The position numbers and the translations under genes were made by a program. From Verrucomicrobiaceae bacterium (lineage in GTDB: Bacteria > Verrucomicrobiota > Verrucomicrobiia > Verrucomicrobiales > Akkermansiaceae), in the NCBI GenBank assembly GCA_027486655.1, contig JAIXOR010000021.1, forward strand, positions 1 to 64,000: a stretch of DNA of 64,000 bases, given 5' to 3'. Under the pieces are notes generated by a model. The model did no database searches. It worked only from the letters and a program-made list of their open reading frames with translations, and was not told where the DNA came from. This document shows, piece after piece, positions 28,222 to 37,074 of the stretch. Within the stretch, counting starts at the first letter, position 1. Every line of letters begins with the position of its first letter.

Positions 28222-31200
28222 ATGACCAAAACCCATGAGACGCTGCTGCGGGTGATTGCCTGCTGCAGCCTGACAGGCTGTGCCACGGCGGCTCCGATCG
28301 TCACGGCCACCTCGCCGGCCCCCTCGGCGCTTGTGGGCTCGCTGGGTTCGGTGTCCATCACCTTCAACGAAGCGGTCTCCGGAGTCGATGCGGCGGATTT
28401 GCGGATTCAGGGGGTACCCGCGGCAAGCGTTTCCGGCAGTGGTGCGGGCCCCTACGTTTTCTCATTCACCACCCCGCCACCAGGAACCGTGTCGCTCGAA
28501 TGGACCGACGATCATGGCATCTCGGGGATCGGCACGGGCCCCTTCGAACCCCTGGGCGCCTGGGCCTACACCCTGGTCGACAACATCGCTCCGGCCATCG
28601 CGCTGATCCAGGCCTCCGTGCCGGGACAATCGGTGAAACACGTGGCCCCACCACCTTCCTCCACCGTGGCCACCCTCACCCAGGCCACCGTGCGTTTCAC
28701 GGAAGCGGTGACCGGCGTGGATGCCGCGGATTTCAGGATCAATGGAAACGCGGCCACCAGCGTGAGCGGAAACGAACACGGTCCCTACCAATTTGTCTTC
28801 CCAGCGCCTCCGGACGGACCGGTGACCTTTTCGTGGATGACCTCGCCCGGGATCATCGATGCCAACGGCAACGCCTTCGTGCCGGATGGATGGTCGGTCA
28901 CCAAGTCCGCGGCCCCAGGCACCGTCGTGATCTCCGAGTTCCTTGCCGCCAACGGCGGAGCGTCCTCCACCACCACCAATGGCACGCGGGACGAGGACTT
29001 CGACCTGTCACCGTGGATCGAACTCCACAATCCGGGCACCTCGGCGGTGGACCTCACCGGTTGGACCCTCACCAACGATGCCGACGATCCCGCGATGTGG
29101 ATCTTTCCCCAGAGGACGCTCGCCGCCGGAGCCCGGCTAGTTGTCTGGGCGAGCGGCAAGAACCGGCGGCCTTCCTCGGGCCATCTGCACACCAACTTCA
29201 CCCTCGATGTGGAAGGCGGCTATCTCGCCCTGCACCGCCCGGATCAACCCGGCGGTGCGGCGGTTTCAAAATTCCCGGCCAACCATCCCAGTGTCTCCAG
29301 CTATCCACCGCAACGCCATGACTACAGTTACGGATCACGCTCGGGCGATGGAGCCGCGCGTTACTTCAGCCCGCCTTCGGTGAACCAGTCCGCCTACACG
29401 CTGCCCACCAGCACCAACCCAAGCCCGGCGCCGCCCGAGGTCCCCACGGGTGCGGCCAACTCTAACAGCGCACTCGCATCCATCGCCCTGGAGCCGACCG
29501 CAAACGTGGACCACGGATTTTTCAACACGGCGTTCTCCGTCATTCTCAGTTGCGAACAAGCGGGAGCGCAAATCCGCTACACCACCAACGGATCGGCACC
29601 TCTCGCAACGGATCCGGTCTACACCGCGCCCATTTCCATCCAAGGCACCACGGTGCTGCGCTTTGCAGCCTTCGCCAGCGATTCGGTTCCCAGCGCCGCG
29701 GTGACGCGCACCTATCTGTTTGCCGACCAGGTCACCAACCAGATGAGTCCTCCCTACACCGGTGCCAGCGCGCCGCCCGCCGTGGGAAACCAGACCCTCC
29801 CTCAGACCTGGGGCACCCAGAGCGGCTTCGGATTCCCCGGGCTCATCACCCATCTCGCCGCCAACCAGATCCCGGCGGACTATGGCATGGATTCGAAAAT
29901 CCATGCCGACCCCAACCGCTACGATGACGCGGGCAATCTCAACGCATCCGGAAAAACCAACCTCGAACGCATCCGCGCCGGTCTCCGCAAGCTGCCTGTG
30001 CTTTCCGTGGTCATGGACAACAACGACATGTTCGGAGGCAACGGACTCTATCCGACATCCTCATCCACCAACAAAACCGACAACACCAAACCCTGCTCGC
30101 TCGAAATGTTCGATGCAGCGGGAAACACCTATTTCATCAGCGGCGCGGGCATCGACAACCACGGCAACGCCAGCCGGGATCCCTACAAGAACCCGAAGCA
30201 CGGATACACCCTGCGTTTCAAGGGGCGCTATGGCAACGGTCGGCTCAACGGCGCGGTCTTTCCGGACTCGCCGGTCGAGGAGTGGGACAAGTTCGTGCTC
30301 CGTGCGGACTTCGGTTTCTCCTGGCTTCACTGGGACGGCAACCTCCAGCGCCCGCGCGGCATCCGCATCCGCGATCCTTTCTGCAAAGACAGCTTCCGGG
30401 ACATGGGACGCATCGCCGGCCACTCCAGGTTCGTCAACCTGTTCATCAACGGGGTTTACTGGGGAACCTATGACATCACCGAGGATGAGGACGAGGATTT
30501 CTCGGCAAGCTACTTCGGCGGGGACAAGTCCGCCCAGGACGTCATCGAGCAGAACAACCTGAAAAGCGGAAGCTGGACCACCTACCGGGAAATCAAACGC
30601 ATCCTCGGCTGGACCGGAGCGCCCACCTACAACACCGCTCCCTCGGCAACCAAGCTCGCCTCGTCGTTCACCAATCCCGAATACGAGGAGATCAAGCAGC
30701 ACCTCGATGTTCCTTGGCACTGCGACTACACCATTCTCCATTACTTCATCGGCCACGAAGACTGGGGAACCCAGGCCGCCTACGATAAAAACTGGTATGC
30801 CGTCCGCCCGCCCGGCGGCAAATTCAGATACCTTCCGTGGGACATGGAAAACGTGATGAACTCCCCCACCCTCAACCGGGTGAGCGGAGCCACCTATCCG
30901 CCCACCGCCATCCAGCCACGGCTCGTCAAGAACCCGCAGTACCTTCTGGATTTCGCCGATCGGGTGAATCTCCACATGATCAACCCGGACGGGGCTCTCC
31001 TGCCCTCGGCGTGCATCTCCCGACTGGACCGCTGGAGCGCGATCATGAACGCGGATGCCATGTGCCTCGAATCCGCTCGCTGGGGCGATTACCGGGACCG
31101 CGTCCACGTGTATGCCAACGACACCAACGTCATCTACACCTGGAACGGATCGTGGTTCGAGAATGGCGCGCGTGCCACCACCGGCACCAACTGGCTCGCG

Positions 31201-34200
31201 GAGATCGGCCGCATGCGGAACTCCTACTTTCCTGTTAGAACGAACAACGTGCTCGGCCAGTTCCGCAGCGCGGGGCTCTATCCGGCGCTCAACGCACCGG
31301 AGTTCGCCAACGCCTCCGACGATGCACCCACCGGATCCAGGCAGGTTCCCGCGGGATTTCTCCTGAAAATGCGGCTGCCATCTCCTGCCCCCTCGGGCAC
31401 CACCAGCGCGGGTTCGATTTACTACACCCTCGATGGCAGCGATCCCCGCACCGCTTATGACAACTCCGGCACGCCGGCTCCGGGCGCCCTCGCCTACACC
31501 GCCCCCCTCCCGCTGAACTCCACAGTCACCGTGAAGGCCCGCGCACTCAACGGCAGCACCTGGAGCGCCCTTCGTGAAAACACGTTCACCGTGGGAAGCG
31601 CCTCACCACGCATCGTGATTTCGGAAATCCACTATCGCCCGTCCAGCGGCGGCACCTCGCGCGAGTTCATTGAAATCCTCAACACCGGAAGCACGGCCGC
31701 AGACCTGTCGCTGTGGCGCTTCGAAGGCATCGGATTCATCATCCCGTTTGGCACCCGCCTCGCGCCTGGAGCACGGCTTGTCATCGCCAACAACGACAAT
31801 CCCGCCGCCTTCGCGGCGGCCTATCCCACGGTGATCGTGAACGGATATTTCTCCGGATCCCTCGACAACGGCGGTGAACGCATCCGCCTGCTCGACCGTG
31901 AGGGAAACACGGTCTGCTCGGTTCACTACCGGGATCAATCGCCATGGCCGACGACTCCGGACGGCGGAGGACCTAGCCTGGAACTTGTTCCTGGAGCCGT
32001 TGATCCCGCACTCGCATCCCACTGGCAGCCCAGCGCCGCAAACCACGGCAGCCCCGGCCAGCCGAATGCACCAGGGCCGGCCGCGACTCTCATCCTCTCC
32101 GAGTTCACAAGCGGCTCCGGAGGATTCATCGAGATCATCAATGCATCGGCCAGCCCGGCAAGCACCAGCGGGTGGTCGCTCCGCACTTCAGGTGCTTCGG
32201 AGACATGGTCCTCACTGCCCATCGCCTCCGCCTCCCTTGCGCCGGGACAGCATCTCGCCATCCCGATGCCGCTCGATTCCACGCAGGGAGCGCTGATTCT
32301 GTTAGACCCAAGCGGTCGACCGCGCGACGGCACCCGCTACGGCCCCCAGGCCGCGGGATATGGATTCAGCCGCATCGCCGGCTCATGGCGACTCTCCACA
32401 CCCACGCCCGGCGCGGCGAATACGGCCGCCACCACCGGGGATCCCGCGGTTCTCCGTCTCAACGAATTCCTGGCGAACCCCGTGCCCGGCGGCGAGGACT
32501 GGCTGGAGATAGCCAACCCTTCAACGATGCCCGTTGATCTGGGCGGGCTGAGAACCGGCCCTGCGGAGGACCTTCGGGAAATCCTCTGCCCCACTGCCAT
32601 CGCACCCGGCTCCCACCTCAGACTCTTCATCGCCGCGAACAGCGATCGCGGAGACACCTTGGATTCATCCTTGCCCGCCACCGGAGGCACACTCGTTCTC
32701 GGCAGGGTCTCCGGACCGGTCATCGACTCCCGAAGCTACACCCAGCAAACCGAGGACCGGAGCGAAGGACGCCTGCCGAACGCCACCGGCACCTTCGCCC
32801 CACTTCCTTTCGCCAGCCCTGCCGCCCCCAACCACGGAGTGCTCACCGAGGTGCCTCTGTTTCATGAAGTGCTGGTGAAAAACCGCAGCGGAGACATCCA
32901 TCCATGGGCCGGCAGATCGGCGTGGTTTGAACTGCGGAATCCCTCGGCGGCTTCCATCTCGTTGACCGGCTGGCGCATTCGCGGCATCGGTGACGACTCC
33001 GACGAATGGACCGCTCCCGCCGGCCTTTCGATGGAGCCCGGCGCGATCCTGCCGATCTGGGCGGATCCCGCGGCACCTCGCTCCACCCAGCCCGCCGCCC
33101 ACCTCAATTGCGGACTCGGCATCGATAGCGAAACCGAGCACGATTACTCCCGCTGGGGCCTGGAGATCGTCACGCCGGACGGGCGCATCGCCGACCGCAT
33201 CACCTGGGGCTTGCAAGTCCCCGACCAGTCGATCGGCAGAGATGGGACCGGCGTTTGGAAACTCCTCGTCACCCCGACACGCGGCACTGCGAACTCGACG
33301 ACAGCCACCTTGGGTCCGGCCACGGTCATCCGCATCAACGAATGGACCGGCAGGGACATCGATCCGGGTGGAGGCGTGGTCAGCCAGTTCAGCGAACTCT
33401 TCAATCCGTCATCGCTGGCCGTCGATCTCACTTCACTCTGGCTCGGTGACAGCCCCGGCGAGGCGGACCTGCGGAAGTGGCGTTTTCCCGCCCTCAGCTT
33501 CATCGGCCCCGCATCCCACGCGCTGCTTCTGCCATCCACCGGTGGCAACGACCCCGCGCGGATCGGTTTCAACCTGAGCCGCGGCGGTGAAATGCTCATC
33601 CTTTCCAACAACAACGCCACTGTGGACTCCGTTTCCTTCGGACTGGCAAGCGCCACCCGTTCCCTCGGCCGCTCACCGGATGGAAGCAGCGCCATTTCCG
33701 AACTGCTGCCCACTCCCGGGGCCTCCAACATTCCTGCCGGTGGTCCCGCACCGGTTTTCCGTCTCCATCCGCGCTCACGCAGCGTGCCGGCAGGTTCGTC
33801 GCTCGTCCTCAGCGCGTCCGCACTGCCTGCCACCTCCTATCAATGGCTGCGCAACGGCAGCCCGTTGCCAGGAGCCAATCAGCCCACCTTCGCCCTCCAG
33901 CCTCTCACCTCCTACGACGACGCCACCTACCACTGCGTCGCCAGCAATGGATCCCTCTCCACCTCCAGCGCTCCCGCCACCGTCACCGTGATCCACAATT
34001 ACTCCCTGCTCGCCAGCGAGAGATCACTGGGCCCGGCCAACGCGGATGACGACTCGGACGGTGTTCCCAACGCCATCGAGTTTCTCACCGGCAGCGACCC
34101 GCTCGTCGCGGGAGCTTCCGCAGGCAGCAGCACCTTCGCAGGCACTCCCGCAAACCCACTGCTGCACCACACCCTCCGCCTCAACAGCCGCGCCGCATGG

Positions 34201-34371
34201 TCCGGCCTCCGCGGGGAGATCTCCGCAAACTGCCTCATCTGGACACGCAACGATCCACTCAGCATCGAAACCCTCACCACCCACCCCAACGGCGACCGCA
34301 CCGTCCGTTACACCTTCCCCGCGGGATCCTCCGCTTCGCGCGCGTTCCTGCGCCTGGCTCTGGATCCCTGA
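28222..34371 (+). CDS. Giant CotH-kinase protein with lamin-tail, chitobiase-like and Ig domains
   Basis: A 2049-residue exported protein. The N-terminus has a lipobox-like LTGC (Cys20), so it may be a lipoprotein. Two Ig-like sandwiches (about 24-232) precede a lamin-tail domain (233-345), a chitobiase C-terminal-like domain (423-500) and a CotH kinase domain (about 587-1000) with LFINGVYWGTYDITED and FRYLPWDMENVM, where the DME replaces the usual active-site D-x-D/E. A second chitobiase-like domain follows at about 1060-1120, then several lamin-tail repeats (EFLANPVPGGEDWLEIANP and similar) and an Ig-like domain near 1840-1925. CotH kinases phosphorylate secreted spore or surface proteins; the substrate here is unknown. 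It is divergent from the protease gene. Confidence 0.9.
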   Translation: MTKTHETLLRVIACCSLTGCATAAPIVTATSPAPSALVGSLGSVSITFNEAVSGVDAADLRIQGVPAASVSGSGAGPYVFSFTTPPPGTVSLEWTDDHGISGIGTGPFEPLGAWAYTLVDNIAPAIALIQASVPGQSVKHVAPPPSSTVATLTQATVRFTEAVTGVDAADFRINGNAATSVSGNEHGPYQFVFPAPPDGPVTFSWMTSPGIIDANGNAFVPDGWSVTKSAAPGTVVISEFLAANGGASSTTTNGTRDEDFDLSPWIELHNPGTSAVDLTGWTLTNDADDPAMWIFPQRTLAAGARLVVWASGKNRRPSSGHLHTNFTLDVEGGYLALHRPDQPGGAAVSKFPANHPSVSSYPPQRHDYSYGSRSGDGAARYFSPPSVNQSAYTLPTSTNPSPAPPEVPTGAANSNSALASIALEPTANVDHGFFNTAFSVILSCEQAGAQIRYTTNGSAPLATDPVYTAPISIQGTTVLRFAAFASDSVPSAAVTRTYLFADQVTNQMSPPYTGASAPPAVGNQTLPQTWGTQSGFGFPGLITHLAANQIPADYGMDSKIHADPNRYDDAGNLNASGKTNLERIRAGLRKLPVLSVVMDNNDMFGGNGLYPTSSSTNKTDNTKPCSLEMFDAAGNTYFISGAGIDNHGNASRDPYKNPKHGYTLRFKGRYGNGRLNGAVFPDSPVEEWDKFVLRADFGFSWLHWDGNLQRPRGIRIRDPFCKDSFRDMGRIAGHSRFVNLFINGVYWGTYDITEDEDEDFSASYFGGDKSAQDVIEQNNLKSGSWTTYREIKRILGWTGAPTYNTAPSATKLASSFTNPEYEEIKQHLDVPWHCDYTILHYFIGHEDWGTQAAYDKNWYAVRPPGGKFRYLPWDMENVMNSPTLNRVSGATYPPTAIQPRLVKNPQYLLDFADRVNLHMINPDGALLPSACISRLDRWSAIMNADAMCLESARWGDYRDRVHVYANDTNVIYTWNGSWFENGARATTGTNWLAEIGRMRNSYFPVRTNNVLGQFRSAGLYPALNAPEFANASDDAPTGSRQVPAGFLLKMRLPSPAPSGTTSAGSIYYTLDGSDPRTAYDNSGTPAPGALAYTAPLPLNSTVTVKARALNGSTWSALRENTFTVGSASPRIVISEIHYRPSSGGTSREFIEILNTGSTAADLSLWRFEGIGFIIPFGTRLAPGARLVIANNDNPAAFAAAYPTVIVNGYFSGSLDNGGERIRLLDREGNTVCSVHYRDQSPWPTTPDGGGPSLELVPGAVDPALASHWQPSAANHGSPGQPNAPGPAATLILSEFTSGSGGFIEIINASASPASTSGWSLRTSGASETWSSLPIASASLAPGQHLAIPMPLDSTQGALILLDPSGRPRDGTRYGPQAAGYGFSRIAGSWRLSTPTPGAANTAATTGDPAVLRLNEFLANPVPGGEDWLEIANPSTMPVDLGGLRTGPAEDLREILCPTAIAPGSHLRLFIAANSDRGDTLDSSLPATGGTLVLGRVSGPVIDSRSYTQQTEDRSEGRLPNATGTFAPLPFASPAAPNHGVLTEVPLFHEVLVKNRSGDIHPWAGRSAWFELRNPSAASISLTGWRIRGIGDDSDEWTAPAGLSMEPGAILPIWADPAAPRSTQPAAHLNCGLGIDSETEHDYSRWGLEIVTPDGRIADRITWGLQVPDQSIGRDGTGVWKLLVTPTRGTANSTTATLGPATVIRINEWTGRDIDPGGGVVSQFSELFNPSSLAVDLTSLWLGDSPGEADLRKWRFPALSFIGPASHALLLPSTGGNDPARIGFNLSRGGEMLILSNNNATVDSVSFGLASATRSLGRSPDGSSAISELLPTPGASNIPAGGPAPVFRLHPRSRSVPAGSSLVLSASALPATSYQWLRNGSPLPGANQPTFALQPLTSYDDATYHCVASNGSLSTSSAPATVTVIHNYSLLASERSLGPANADDDSDGVPNAIEFLTGSDPLVAGASAGSSTFAGTPANPLLHHTLRLNSRAAWSGLRGEISANCLIWTRNDPLSIETLTTHPNGDRTVRYTFPAGSSASRAFLRLALDP

Positions 34372-34372
34372 A

Positions 34373-34417
34373 CGAAGATGTCTCTTCGGATTCCGGGCTT
34401 CCCTTCGCAGGGCGAAG
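34373..34417 (+). terminator. Tandem hairpins after the CotH-type gene
   Basis: CGAAGA-TGTC-TCTTCG (34373-34388) starts 2 bp after the stop codon. CTTCGC-AGG-GCGAAG (34403-34417) follows 14 bp later. Both stems are perfect. There is no T-run, and the next ATG is at 34434, so the second hairpin may also act in the leader of that gene. Confidence 0.4.
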
Positions 34418-34433
34418 ATGCCATTCCGCCTGC

Positions 34434-34751
34434 ATGGCAGACCTGACCGAGATCGATCGCGAGGATTTCCGCAACCTGCTCGTCGAGATCGGGAGAACCC
34501 GCATGCCCTTCGGAAAATTCGGCATCAAGGAGTATCCGCCTTCCGGTGTGCCGATCATGGATTTGCCGGTGGAATACCTTGTCTGGTTCAAGGACCGCGG
34601 ATTTCCCAAAGGCAGGCTCGGCGAGTTGATGGCTCAGGTGTGCGAGATCAAGGAAGTCGGCATGGACGCGGTGTTCGACCCGATCCGGCAGTCACTCGGC
34701 GGCCGGCATCCACTGCGGCAGGAGCGCAGGCGGAGTTTCGATTTCGACTAG
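34434..34751 (+). CDS. DUF3820 family protein
   Basis: A 105-residue soluble protein. The core, MPFGKFGIKEYPPS then LPVEYLVWFKDRGFPKGRLGELM, matches the small DUF3820 family, whose members have an M-P-F-G-K motif and are sometimes annotated as quorum-sensing-regulated virulence factors. No catalytic residues are established. The ATG at 34434 gives the expected start (MADLTEIDREDF). The gene sits between two long exported-protein genes with no obvious operon partner. Confidence 0.85.
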   Translation: MADLTEIDREDFRNLLVEIGRTRMPFGKFGIKEYPPSGVPIMDLPVEYLVWFKDRGFPKGRLGELMAQVCEIKEVGMDAVFDPIRQSLGGRHPLRQERRRSFDFD

Positions 34752-34796
34752 CTCCCCGCGGCTTGCTTTGAACCGGGATGCTGTCAGCATGAAGTC

Positions 34797-36329
34797 ATGG
34801 CAGACGGACCGATATCCCGCAGACGATTCCTGGCCGGCACGGGAGCCTTTCTCGGAGCATCCGCTGCGGGCCTGCAAGCGCAAGGCCGGGCGCCGGTCAC
34901 GGTTTCCCTCATCCACACCACCGACCTGCACGGGCACATCCTGCCCACCCGCACCTACACCGGGATCGAGAACGTCGGCGGCCTCGCCCGCTGCGCCACC
35001 CGCATCCGGCAATGGCGCCGCGAACATCCGGAATCGCTCTTGCTCGACATCGGCGACGTCTATCAGGGCACCGCGGAGAGCCACTCGAACGATGGAGCCC
35101 TGATGGTCGGCCTCTTCAACCGCCTCGGCTACGACGCGTGGACACCCGGCAACCATGACTTCGACTGGGGACCGGACGTCATCCGGAAAAACCTGGCGCT
35201 ATCCAAACCCGCCGTGCTTGCGTCCAACCTCAGCCTGGCCGGCAAACCGGTGGCCCGTGCCGGCGACGGTTGGGAGTCCGTGAAACCTTGGACCATGAAA
35301 ACCGTGGCAGGCTTCCGCATCGCCCTGATCGGAATCGTCACCCCGGGACTGCCCTACTGGCTCGCTCCGGAAACCCTCGGCGGCATCGAGGCTGCCCACC
35401 CCGCCGAGGCGCTTCAACGCTGCATCGCCGAGGCCACCGCGGAGAAAGCCGACGCCATCGTCCTCATGGCCCACATGGGTTGGCGGGATCAGGATGATTT
35501 CGCCAATCCCATCCGCGACATGCTGCGCAAGGCCCCCGGTGCCCACGTCCTGCTTGCAGGCCACACGCACCAGGACAAACCCTCGTGGAAAACCGGAAGC
35601 GTCCTCTGCTCCCAAGCCTCTTACTACGGCATCCACTGCGGCAAACTCGACCTCCACTTCGACCCGGACACCCGCAAGCTCGTCTCCTGCGAGGCCACCA
35701 CCTCGCTGATGGACTCATCGGTCGAGCAAGACCCCGCCGTGCTCGACGTCGCAGCCCCTGACCTGCGCAAAAGCGCCGAACAATTGGCACGCACGATCGG
35801 CCAGGTCACCCGCAAGATTCAAGGACAGGGCCGCGACAACGAACTCGCAGAGCTCTTCTGCACGATGTTTTCCGAGGCGCTCGAACGCAACCAGACACCG
35901 GTCGACGGAGTGTTTCACGGCACCTTCGGCACCGGCGACCTTGAACCCGGAGACATCACCATCGGCGATTGCTGGAAACTCCTTCCTTACGAAAACCTGC
36001 TCACCACCGTATCGCTCGGTGCCCGGGAAATCATCGAGATCCTCAAGGAGGAACGCTCGCTCCGCAGGTCCGACCGCATCCTCAGCCACTTCGAACTCAA
36101 GCTCAATCGCGCCGGCGACGTGACCCTCTTCGAACACAAGGGCAAAGCCGTCGCCGAGGACGCCCGCTTCACCATCGCCATGAACTCCTACGACGCCCAA
36201 TCCGGCGGACAAACGATGATGCGGCTCAGGGAAATCGTTGCCGCTCAGGATGCAAAACGAAGCGTCACTCCCATCGACACCCGCAGCGCCCTCATCGACG
36301 GCATCCTCAACCGCAAACAGATCCCTTGA
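34797..36329 (+). CDS. Tat-exported 5'-nucleotidase/metallophosphatase
   Basis: A 510-residue two-domain enzyme. A twin-arginine signal (SRRRFLAGTGAFLG) ends near residue 28. The metallophosphatase domain has TTDLHGHILPT, GNHDFDWG (about 118-125) and AGHTHQD (about 254-260), which bind two metal ions. The C-terminal 5'-nucleotidase domain (about 330-510) has GDITIGDCWKLLPYENLL and the substrate loop SYDAQSGG. It probably hydrolyses nucleotides or related phosphoesters in the periplasm. The stop is only 4 bp before the CreB boxes, so it is unlikely to share a promoter with creB, though read-through is possible. Confidence 0.93.
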   Translation: MADGPISRRRFLAGTGAFLGASAAGLQAQGRAPVTVSLIHTTDLHGHILPTRTYTGIENVGGLARCATRIRQWRREHPESLLLDIGDVYQGTAESHSNDGALMVGLFNRLGYDAWTPGNHDFDWGPDVIRKNLALSKPAVLASNLSLAGKPVARAGDGWESVKPWTMKTVAGFRIALIGIVTPGLPYWLAPETLGGIEAAHPAEALQRCIAEATAEKADAIVLMAHMGWRDQDDFANPIRDMLRKAPGAHVLLAGHTHQDKPSWKTGSVLCSQASYYGIHCGKLDLHFDPDTRKLVSCEATTSLMDSSVEQDPAVLDVAAPDLRKSAEQLARTIGQVTRKIQGQGRDNELAELFCTMFSEALERNQTPVDGVFHGTFGTGDLEPGDITIGDCWKLLPYENLLTTVSLGAREIIEILKEERSLRRSDRILSHFELKLNRAGDVTLFEHKGKAVAEDARFTIAMNSYDAQSGGQTMMRLREIVAAQDAKRSVTPIDTRSALIDGILNRKQIP

Positions 36330-36333
36330 GATT

Positions 36334-36374
36334 TCACACTTCCTTCACCGGCATTTCACTTCCAGCCGGTGAAC
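36334..36374 (+). promoter_or_regulatory. CreB-box array (TTCAC repeats) upstream of creB
   Basis: TTCAC occurs at 36334, 36345 and 36356, so TTCAC-N6-TTCAC-N6-TTCAC, two overlapping matches to the E. coli cre-tag TTCAC-N6-TTCAC. The 11-bp step places all boxes on one face of the helix. The second box also forms the left arm of a perfect 9-bp inverted repeat, TTCACCGGC-N12-GCCGGTGAA (36345-36374), 7 bp before the creB ATG. This suggests autoregulation by CreB; a role for the hairpin in the mRNA is also possible. Confidence 0.7.
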
Positions 36375-36381
36375 TCCCGCC

Positions 36382-37074
36382 ATGACCCGTGTCCTCCTGA
36401 TTGAAGACGAACCCGCCATCGCGGACACCCTGGTGTACGCTCTGGAAACCGAGTGTTTCACCGTGACCCACGCACTGACCGGCAGCGAGGGCCTTGCCGC
36501 AGCCGCCCGCGAAAAACCCGCTTTCGCCATCCTCGACATCGGCCTGCCGGACATGACCGGCCTCGAAGTCTGCCGCAAACTCCGCGAAACCTCCGACATC
36601 CCGGTCCTCTTCCTCACCGCACGCGATGGCGAGGTGGACCGAATCCTCGGACTTGAACTCGGCGGCGATGACTACGTCACCAAACCTTTTTCCCCCCGTG
36701 AAATCGTCGCCCGCGTGCGTGCCATCCTCCGCCGTGGCAGCCACGCCCCCGCACCCGCTCCGGCGCAGCCACCCGCACGCGGCGGCCTTCACCACGATGC
36801 ATCCACCATGCGCATCCACTTCGACGGCTCACCGCTCGACCTCACCGCCCACGAATACAAACTCCTGCTCGTCCTCATGGGGCAACCCGGCCGGGTCTTT
36901 ACCCGCGACCAATTGCTCGACCACGCCTGGCAGGATCCCGGCGCGGTCACCGACCGCACCGTGGACGCCCACATCAAGTCGATCCGCGCCAAGCTCCGCC
37001 TCACCAGGGACGGCTCGGAAAACCTGATAGAAACCCGCCGCGGCCTCGGCTACTCGCTCAACCCGGACTGCTGA
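36382..37074 (+). CDS. creB: Response regulator CreB
   Basis: A 230-residue OmpR-type response regulator. The receiver domain (1-120) has the acidic pair E8/D9, the phosphoacceptor D52 (LDIGLPDMTG), and the T/K switch residues in LTARDG and VTKPFSP. The winged-helix DNA-binding domain (about 135-230) has LTAHEYKLLLVLM and VDAHIKSIRAKL. It is called CreB rather than another OmpR relative because its partner kinase is CreC-like and TTCAC boxes precede it. It overlaps nothing; creC starts at the base after its stop, so the two are translated together. Confidence 0.92.
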   Translation: MTRVLLIEDEPAIADTLVYALETECFTVTHALTGSEGLAAAAREKPAFAILDIGLPDMTGLEVCRKLRETSDIPVLFLTARDGEVDRILGLELGGDDYVTKPFSPREIVARVRAILRRGSHAPAPAPAQPPARGGLHHDASTMRIHFDGSPLDLTAHEYKLLLVLMGQPGRVFTRDQLLDHAWQDPGAVTDRTVDAHIKSIRAKLRLTRDGSENLIETRRGLGYSLNPDC

